The notes beneath the pieces are model-generated. The model had not been told where the DNA came from and did no database searches. It worked only from the letters and a program-made list of their open reading frames with translations. Positions 59,108 to 64,000 of a DNA stretch of 64,000 bases are shown piece by piece. The DNA is from Bryobacteraceae bacterium. Lineage in GTDB: Bacteria; Acidobacteriota; Terriglobia; Bryobacterales; Bryobacteraceae. Location: NCBI GenBank assembly GCA_025056455.1, contig JANWVY010000002.1, forward strand, positions 792,737-856,736. Reading direction: 5' to 3'. The number at the start of each line of letters is the position of its first letter. Within the stretch, counting starts at the first letter, position 1. The position numbers and the translations under genes are program-made.

Positions 59108-62100
59108 TCAAAACTCGAGCTTCGCGACCAACTGAATTTGGCGGCCAAAACCGGTCAGCGTGCTGGTGATGGTACCCCCCGCAGGAACGCCAATCTGGAA
59201 ATTGGGCAAGCGGAAGTTGGCGTTATTCAAAATGTTGAATCCTTCCACTCGCAACTGTAGGCGGCTTTGCTCGTTCCACAACTCCAGATTTTTGTGCACG
59301 GCAAAGTCAACTTGTGAGAGGCCGGGCCCGCGCAGAATGTTCAAGCCCGAGTTGCCGTAGGTGAACGGGGGCGGAGCCACGAAAGCGCTGGTATCAAAGT
59401 AGCGTTGAATGGTGCGCTCGTTTTTGGGGAGAACACCGCTGGCAATCCGATTGGGCAACTGATAAGCACCACCGTTATTGAGGTTGCTTGCCGCCATGGT
59501 CGGCGTGAAGGGCAGCCCGGTTTGCAGGGTTGTGATGGTGGTCGCCTGCCATCCCCCAATCAACCGGTTCATGCGGTCGCTGACGCCAGAGGCAAAGCGC
59601 TTGCCCTTGCCGAAAGGCAACTCATAGCCGCCGCTCAGCACGAAACGGTGTGTGACATCGAAGGTGGAGGGGGCGCGGGCCGAACGTCGGTCGTTGATAT
59701 TTTGATAGCCGGCGACGCGGTTGCTTTGGGCGCTGGAGGCCGAGATCGAGTCGTCAATCGACTTGCCATACGTATACACAGCCAGTACGTTGACGCCTGT
59801 CTTGAATTGCTGGGTCAGCTTGGCCTGCAAGCCGTGGTAGGTTGAGGCTCCGAAATAGCCCAAGAAATTGACGTTTGCGATGTTGGAGATGGGCTGCAGC
59901 GGGCGCCGCGGCGGAATCGGCCCTGGCCCGGGCTGTGCCTGGTTCATGTTGTAAGCGGAAAACAGATTCAAGCCGCGAGTGCCAATGTAGCCGATGTCGG
60001 CGAGGAGTCCGGAGCGCAACTCATGTTGAATGTTTAGACCCCATTGTTGGGAATAAGTGATCTTGGTGTCGCGATCCACGGCCTGAACTGTGCCCACTTG
60101 ACCGGCGGCAGCTCCAGCTTGTAGCTTCGCAGCGGTGTCAAAAACCGTGAAGCCCGGAATCGGGATGCCATCGGTGAGGTTCCGGCCGACAAAAAGGCTT
60201 CCCGGCTGGAAATTTTGGATGGGCATGAAAGGCACGTTGCGGCCAACAGCGCCTTGGCCAGCATAGTGTACGCTCACGTAGTGCAAGCCATAAGAAGCGC
60301 GCACCACGGTGCTGCCGCGAGAATTCAGGCTGTAGGCGAAGCCGACACGGGGAGCCCAATTGTTGCGGTCAACCTTGCGGCCTGCGTATTTGTCGCCGCC
60401 GAGTGCGGGAATGAGGCTGACTGCGGGATTGATGGGATCAAAGTTGAAGTTGGCGAAACGGCCGCGAACTTCCGTAAGGGGCAAGAAGAGCTCGTAACGC
60501 AACCCGAGGTTGAGGGTCAAGCGCTTGTTCACTTTGAAGTCATCCTGGAAATACCAGGCGTGCTCCCAGGCGCGAATCCCGAAGGTGCCAAAGAGAGTGG
60601 CGCGGGTGATCTGGCTTGGGTAACCGAGCAAGAGAGAAGCAATCGGGCTTCCCCCGGTGCCCAGGGTGTTATTGGTGAACTCGGCGTTGAAGTTAAAGAA
60701 GCCGCGAGCCGGATCCTGCGATTCAAAAAAGTTCAAATGGCGCCGGATGGTTTGAAAGCCAAACTTGAACGAATGTCGGCCCTTGATCCAGGTCATTCCT
60801 TCGATGAGCTGGTAGTTGGTGTTCACCGATACGGAAGGGATGGGGGTGTTGGCGCCGAGGAAGGCAAAGCCGGCTGGACGGATCGCAGGCAGCCCGCCCG
60901 AGAAAGGCGGCACCGCCTCGCTCACTCCGGGGATTCCGAGCTCTTGCGCGGAAGGAATGTTCATGTCCTTGGGCACGGCGAAGAGGTCAAAGCGAGAGAA
61001 GCCGATTTTGAATTCGTTCACCAGGTTGGGGCGGAAGACGTGGGTGTCGCTGACAACGCCGCCCCAAGTGGTGAGGTTAAAGTCCGCAGCGTCAGCTAGC
61101 TGCGCGGTATCTCCACCCGAGTAGCGCCCCATGCGGAAGCCCGGATTCGGGGGAGCGGGCATGGAGCCGGGTAAGTCGGTGAAGTTTTCGCCGCGGCTCA
61201 CCCGCACGAACAGGTTGTTGGAAGAGTTGATCACCTTGTCGCTGCGGATGTTGAAGGCATCGTCTTTTTGAATGCGGTTGGGGGCGTAAAAGAACTGGTT
61301 CACGCCAACGTTGGGATCGGGGTAAAGGTTGGTTAAAAGACGCGCAGGACGCGGAATGCGCGCCGCTGGGATCACGTTGTTCGGGAAGGGATCGCGGAGG
61401 TACTGGAGGTTAGAGGCAGACTGTGGCTGAGCGGGATTAAAGTTTGGGTTGAGCCGGGTGGTAATGGGATCGAAGATCGGCGTGGAGCCGAAGTCGCCGG
61501 CTTTCTGCGCCGCAGTGGGAACGATGGTGGTGACGTTCAGGCCTCGCCCCTGCCGGAGACCCTGATAGTCGCCAAAGATAAACCAGCTGTTTTTCTGGAT
61601 TGGGCCGCCGAAGGTGGCGCCAAATTGGTTTTGGCGGAAGGCCGGAATGCGCCGGGGATTGGTAGCCGTGCGGCGCTGGAAGAAGTCCCGGGCATCGAGT
61701 GCGGAATTACGCAGGTAATTGTAGACGCTGCCATGGAACTCGTTCGTACCGCTACGAATCTGCACATTGACGATGCCTCCCGAGGCGCGGCCGAACTCGG
61801 CAGGAGGGTTCGCCGTATAGACCTTAAACTCGTTGGTGGCTTCGACAGAGGGCTGAAGGATGGTGGTGTTGATCCAACTTTCGTTATTGTCGATGCCGTC
61901 AACCATGAAGTTGTTGTTCTGACCCCGCTGTCCGTTGGCATTAAAGCTGCCGGTGCCGCGCGGCACAAAGGCTCCAGCTCCTTCGATGTTGCCTCCCTGC
62001 TGGCCCGTAGTCACGCCCGCGGTGAGATGAACCAGCTGGACGTAATTGCGGCCATTTAAGGGCAGTTCCTGAACCGCACGTTTCTGCACCACTTCGCCAA

Positions 62101-62488
62101 ATTCCGAGCTATTGGCGCGCACGAGCGGAGCGGCCTCTTCGACTGTAACCGTTTCGGCGACGTCACCTACGGACAAGGTAAAGTCAATCCGCGCCTTCTG
62201 GTCCACTTGCAGGTTGACGCCGGTTCGATCAATGGACTTAAACCCGGTGGCTTTGCAGTTGACCGTGTAATTGCCAAGCGGCATGTTCGGCAGTTCGTAC
62301 TCGCCCTCGGCGTTGGTCCTAACCTCACGCCGGAAACCGGTGTCTTGATTGGTAAACGTCACCGTTGCACCGGGGATCACTGCGCCACTAGCATCCCGGA
62401 CAGTACCCAGAAATGTTCCTGAAGAGGATTGCCCGAAGACAGAATCCGAGAGCGAACCTAAAAACAAAACCACAAGCCGAAGAAGCAT
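59108..62488 (-). CDS. Oar-like TonB-dependent receptor with carboxypeptidase-regulatory-like domain
   Basis: ATG 62488 has a perfect TAAGGAGG five to six bases upstream. The 1126-residue protein has a signal peptide (LLRLVVLFLGSLSDSVFG), a CarboxypepD_reg-like domain (GTFLGTVRDASGAVIPGATV, GEYELPNMPLGNYTV), the plug (AVQELPLNGRNYVQLVHLTAG, NNFMVDGIDNNE) and a long barrel ending TGFGRQIQLVAKLEF. Only moderate likeness to the receptor at 42332 is apparent, so it is not a recent duplicate. It would import a large ligand across the outer membrane with TonB energy. The ligand is unknown and there is no SusD partner. Confidence 0.93.
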   Translation of the reverse strand: MLLRLVVLFLGSLSDSVFGQSSSGTFLGTVRDASGAVIPGATVTFTNQDTGFRREVRTNAEGEYELPNMPLGNYTVNCKATGFKSIDRTGVNLQVDQKARIDFTLSVGDVAETVTVEEAAPLVRANSSEFGEVVQKRAVQELPLNGRNYVQLVHLTAGVTTGQQGGNIEGAGAFVPRGTGSFNANGQRGQNNNFMVDGIDNNESWINTTILQPSVEATNEFKVYTANPPAEFGRASGGIVNVQIRSGTNEFHGSVYNYLRNSALDARDFFQRRTATNPRRIPAFRQNQFGATFGGPIQKNSWFIFGDYQGLRQGRGLNVTTIVPTAAQKAGDFGSTPIFDPITTRLNPNFNPAQPQSASNLQYLRDPFPNNVIPAARIPRPARLLTNLYPDPNVGVNQFFYAPNRIQKDDAFNIRSDKVINSSNNLFVRVSRGENFTDLPGSMPAPPNPGFRMGRYSGGDTAQLADAADFNLTTWGGVVSDTHVFRPNLVNEFKIGFSRFDLFAVPKDMNIPSAQELGIPGVSEAVPPFSGGLPAIRPAGFAFLGANTPIPSVSVNTNYQLIEGMTWIKGRHSFKFGFQTIRRHLNFFESQDPARGFFNFNAEFTNNTLGTGGSPIASLLLGYPSQITRATLFGTFGIRAWEHAWYFQDDFKVNKRLTLNLGLRYELFLPLTEVRGRFANFNFDPINPAVSLIPALGGDKYAGRKVDRNNWAPRVGFAYSLNSRGSTVVRASYGLHYVSVHYAGQGAVGRNVPFMPIQNFQPGSLFVGRNLTDGIPIPGFTVFDTAAKLQAGAAAGQVGTVQAVDRDTKITYSQQWGLNIQHELRSGLLADIGYIGTRGLNLFSAYNMNQAQPGPGPIPPRRPLQPISNIANVNFLGYFGASTYHGLQAKLTQQFKTGVNVLAVYTYGKSIDDSISASSAQSNRVAGYQNINDRRSARAPSTFDVTHRFVLSGGYELPFGKGKRFASGVSDRMNRLIGGWQATTITTLQTGLPFTPTMAASNLNNGGAYQLPNRIASGVLPKNERTIQRYFDTSAFVAPPPFTYGNSGLNILRGPGLSQVDFAVHKNLELWNEQSRLQLRVEGFNILNNANFRLPNFQIGVPAGGTITSTLTGFGRQIQLVAKLEF

Positions 62489-62548
62489 GACCCCTCCTTA
62501 TTGGCGTGATTATACCTGAAACCTCCAAAAAGACAAGGCGACGCGGCT

Positions 62549-62557
62549 TGCTACACT
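62549..62557 (+). promoter_or_regulatory. Extended -10 (TGC-TACACT) for the amidohydrolase genes
   Basis: TG-C-TACACT lies in the divergent gap; the hexamer ends 11 bases before the ATG at 62569, with no ribosome binding site. Confidence 0.4.
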
Positions 62558-62568
62558 TGAGAATTCTG

Positions 62569-63873
62569 ATGCGGCGCTGGGTATTTGAGTGGTTGCTAGT
62601 TTTCGCTGGATCAAACCTGTCTTTGGGTGCGCAACCCACACCCATCGCGTTCGTCGGGGCGCGGGTTATCCCGATTACGGGAAGCGAAATCCCCAACGGG
62701 ATTGTCGTGATCCAGAACGGCAAAATCCTTGCTGTGGGCGGGCCGTCAACACCAGTTCCGGCGCGTGCGCGGCGCATCGACGCGCGCAACAAAGTGATTC
62801 TGCCGGGTCTTGTCGATACGCACAGCCATATCGGGGCGGTGGAAGGGGGAGATTTCAGTGCGGCGCTTCATCCCGACGTCCGGGCGCTGGACTCGATTAA
62901 CGTCCGCGATGCGCGCATTCAAAAAGCGCAAGCCGGGGGGATCACCACCGTGAACATCATGCCGGGCTCTAGCCTGTTGATGAGCGGTCAGACGATCTAT
63001 TTGAAGCTTCGAGACGGCAAGACCATTGAGGATCTCCTCATTCCGGGGCCTGACGGCAAGCCGGCTGGGGGAATGAAGATGGCCAACGGCACCAATCCGC
63101 GAGGCGCTCCCCCGCGTCCTGGCACGCGGGCCAAGGCAGCGGCGCTCATGCGAGAGCAATTTTTAAAGGCGCAGGAGTATCGCGAGAAGCTGCGGGCAGC
63201 GGCAGGCGACGCATCGAAGCTGCCTCCGCGAGATCTGCGCATGGAAGCGCTCGTGGAAATCTTAGATGGCAAACGCGTGGTGCATTTCCATACGCACCGC
63301 CACGACGATATTCTGACGGCGCTCCGGCTGGCCAGAGAATTTCAGTTTCGGGTGGTTTTACAGCACGTCAGCGACGGATGGGCGGTGGCTGAGGAAATTG
63401 CTGCGGCCAAAGCTCCTTGCTCGCTGATTGTGATCGATTCTCCGGGTGGCAAGCTCGAAACCAAGGACAACAACTACGGCACGGCGGCGGTTCTAGACCG
63501 AGCGGGAGTGCTAGTGGGTTTTCATACCGATGACAGCGTGACGGACTCGCGTTTCTTTCTACGCTCAGCGGCTCTGGCCGTGCGGGCCGGTTTATCGCGC
63601 GAGAAGGCGCTCTACGCCATGACCATGGCTGGAGCCATCATGCTTGACCTGGAAAAGCGGATTGGCTCGCTGGAACCGGGCAAGGACGCTGACCTGATTT
63701 TGCTGGATGGCGATCCGCTAAGCATCTACACACATGTGCTCGAGACGTGGGTGGATGGGGTGAAGGTGTTTGACCGCGAGGATCCGAAAGACCGGCTTTA
63801 CGCTACCGGCGGTTACGGCGCGAGTCACGACCAGAGTGAACACGTGCATCTGTGCGGCCAGGAGGTCGAGTAA
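62569..63873 (+). CDS. Exported amidohydrolase family protein
   Basis: ATG 62569 gives 434 residues with a signal peptide (RRWVFEWLLVFAGSNLSLGA). The metal-dependent amidohydrolase barrel shows the N-terminal strand VVIQNGKILAVGG, the metal motif VDTHSHIG, VHFHTHRHDD, LQHVSDGW, the late aspartate in FHTDDSVTDSR and a C-terminal beta-composite part GSLEPGKDADLILLDGDP. These are hallmarks of imidazolonepropionase-like, usually secreted, peptidase or amidase enzymes. Substrate unknown. The next gene, also an amidohydrolase, starts one base after the stop. Confidence 0.92.
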   Translation: MRRWVFEWLLVFAGSNLSLGAQPTPIAFVGARVIPITGSEIPNGIVVIQNGKILAVGGPSTPVPARARRIDARNKVILPGLVDTHSHIGAVEGGDFSAALHPDVRALDSINVRDARIQKAQAGGITTVNIMPGSSLLMSGQTIYLKLRDGKTIEDLLIPGPDGKPAGGMKMANGTNPRGAPPRPGTRAKAAALMREQFLKAQEYREKLRAAAGDASKLPPRDLRMEALVEILDGKRVVHFHTHRHDDILTALRLAREFQFRVVLQHVSDGWAVAEEIAAAKAPCSLIVIDSPGGKLETKDNNYGTAAVLDRAGVLVGFHTDDSVTDSRFFLRSAALAVRAGLSREKALYAMTMAGAIMLDLEKRIGSLEPGKDADLILLDGDPLSIYTHVLETWVDGVKVFDREDPKDRLYATGGYGASHDQSEHVHLCGQEVE

Positions 63874-63874
63874 G

Positions 63875-64000
63875 ATGCGCCGATGGATTGCCGTCTTGCT
63901 GTTCTCCTCTGGCTTACAGGCGCGCATTGCTATACGCGGGGATCTGGTGTACACCATGGCAGGCCCTCCAATTGCAGACGGCGTTGTGCTGGTGCGCGAG
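63875..64000 (+). CDS. Amidohydrolase-like protein, N-terminal fragment (cut by right edge)
   Basis: ATG 63875 begins one base after the previous stop and the frame is open for 42 codons to the window end. A short signal (RRWIAVLLFSSGLQA) is followed by IAIRGDLVYTMAGPPIADG, the typical first strand and turn of an amidohydrolase. GGAGG lies about 12 bases upstream, within the previous gene. This is a tandem pair with the preceding amidohydrolase; such pairs are common for imidazolonepropionase-like enzymes. Confidence 0.8.
   Translation, partial: MRRWIAVLLFSSGLQARIAIRGDLVYTMAGPPIADGVVLVRE

Noticed and set aside
60215-61099. Open frame of 294 codons on the plus strand, and a similar one at 58120-58980
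   Set aside because: They are antisense to the second TonB receptor and to YfhO, respectively, and lack ribosome binding sites and domains.
1-64000. CRISPR arrays, insertion sequences, prophage or integrase genes
   Set aside because: No regularly spaced repeats, transposase or integrase signatures were seen in either strand.

Overview
The window is a gene-dense, GC-rich bacterial chromosome segment. It most resembles an acidobacterium of the Bryobacteraceae/Solibacter type. Four things point that way: a C-terminal module of the Solibacter-enriched TIGR03437 family (7892-9613); two very large Oar-like TonB-dependent receptors with an N-terminal carboxypeptidase-regulatory-like domain (42332-45880, 59108-62488); a set of Tat-exported sulfatases, DUF1080, DUF1552 and ThuA proteins; and a lone CpaF ATPase. 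This placement is an inference from gene content. I see no rRNA, tRNA, CRISPR array, insertion sequence or phage gene.

Layout. 1-4297 (-): cpaF, exported esterase, ABC exporter ATPase and permease (cut by the left edge). 4419-6508 (+): TrmO-like tRNA methyltransferase and an exported enolase-superfamily enzyme. 6686-9613 (-): AlaX-like editing protein and TIGR03437 protein. 9973-11625 (+): a CorA-like membrane protein. 11639-17408 (-): GH63-type glucosidase, then a tightly coupled set of TIGR00300 protein, QueF and a coiled-coil methyltransferase. 17563-17916 (+): a short gene read through an in-frame TGA, interpreted as a selenoprotein. 18028-27852 (-): S9 peptidase, PIG-L deacetylase, selA, two sulfatases, sialate O-acetylesterase, GSA-aminotransferase-like protein. 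27892-38793: sialidase-like protein, sugar isomerase/epimerase with Gfo/Idh oxidoreductase, exported aldolase-like PLP enzyme, small conserved-looking protein, DUF1080, DUF1552, an exported SelA-like enzyme, nucleoside hydrolase and ThuA. 38953-42224 (+): PQQ sugar dehydrogenase fused to cytochrome c, and a third sulfatase. 42332-64000: two TonB receptors, a double metallo-beta-lactamase protein, OYE-type flavoenzyme with an MFS transporter, dusB, penicillin acylase, a CNNM/CorC-type protein, a second ThuA, YfhO and two amidohydrolases (the second cut by the right edge).

The main theme is scavenging of complex glycans and modified sugars in the periplasm: sulfatases, sialidase, acetylesterase, 3-keto-sugar type enzymes and TonB receptors, with about a dozen proteins carrying Tat signals. 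The most notable discovery is a probable UxxC selenoprotein of the ArsC/thioredoxin fold at 17563-17916. Its UGA sits at the first position of the redox motif, a bacterial SECIS-like hairpin follows it, and selA lies about 6 kb away. A second pattern is that many genes carry a -10-like hexamer ending only 7-12 bases before the start codon and no Shine-Dalgarno sequence, which suggests widespread leaderless or very short-leader transcription.
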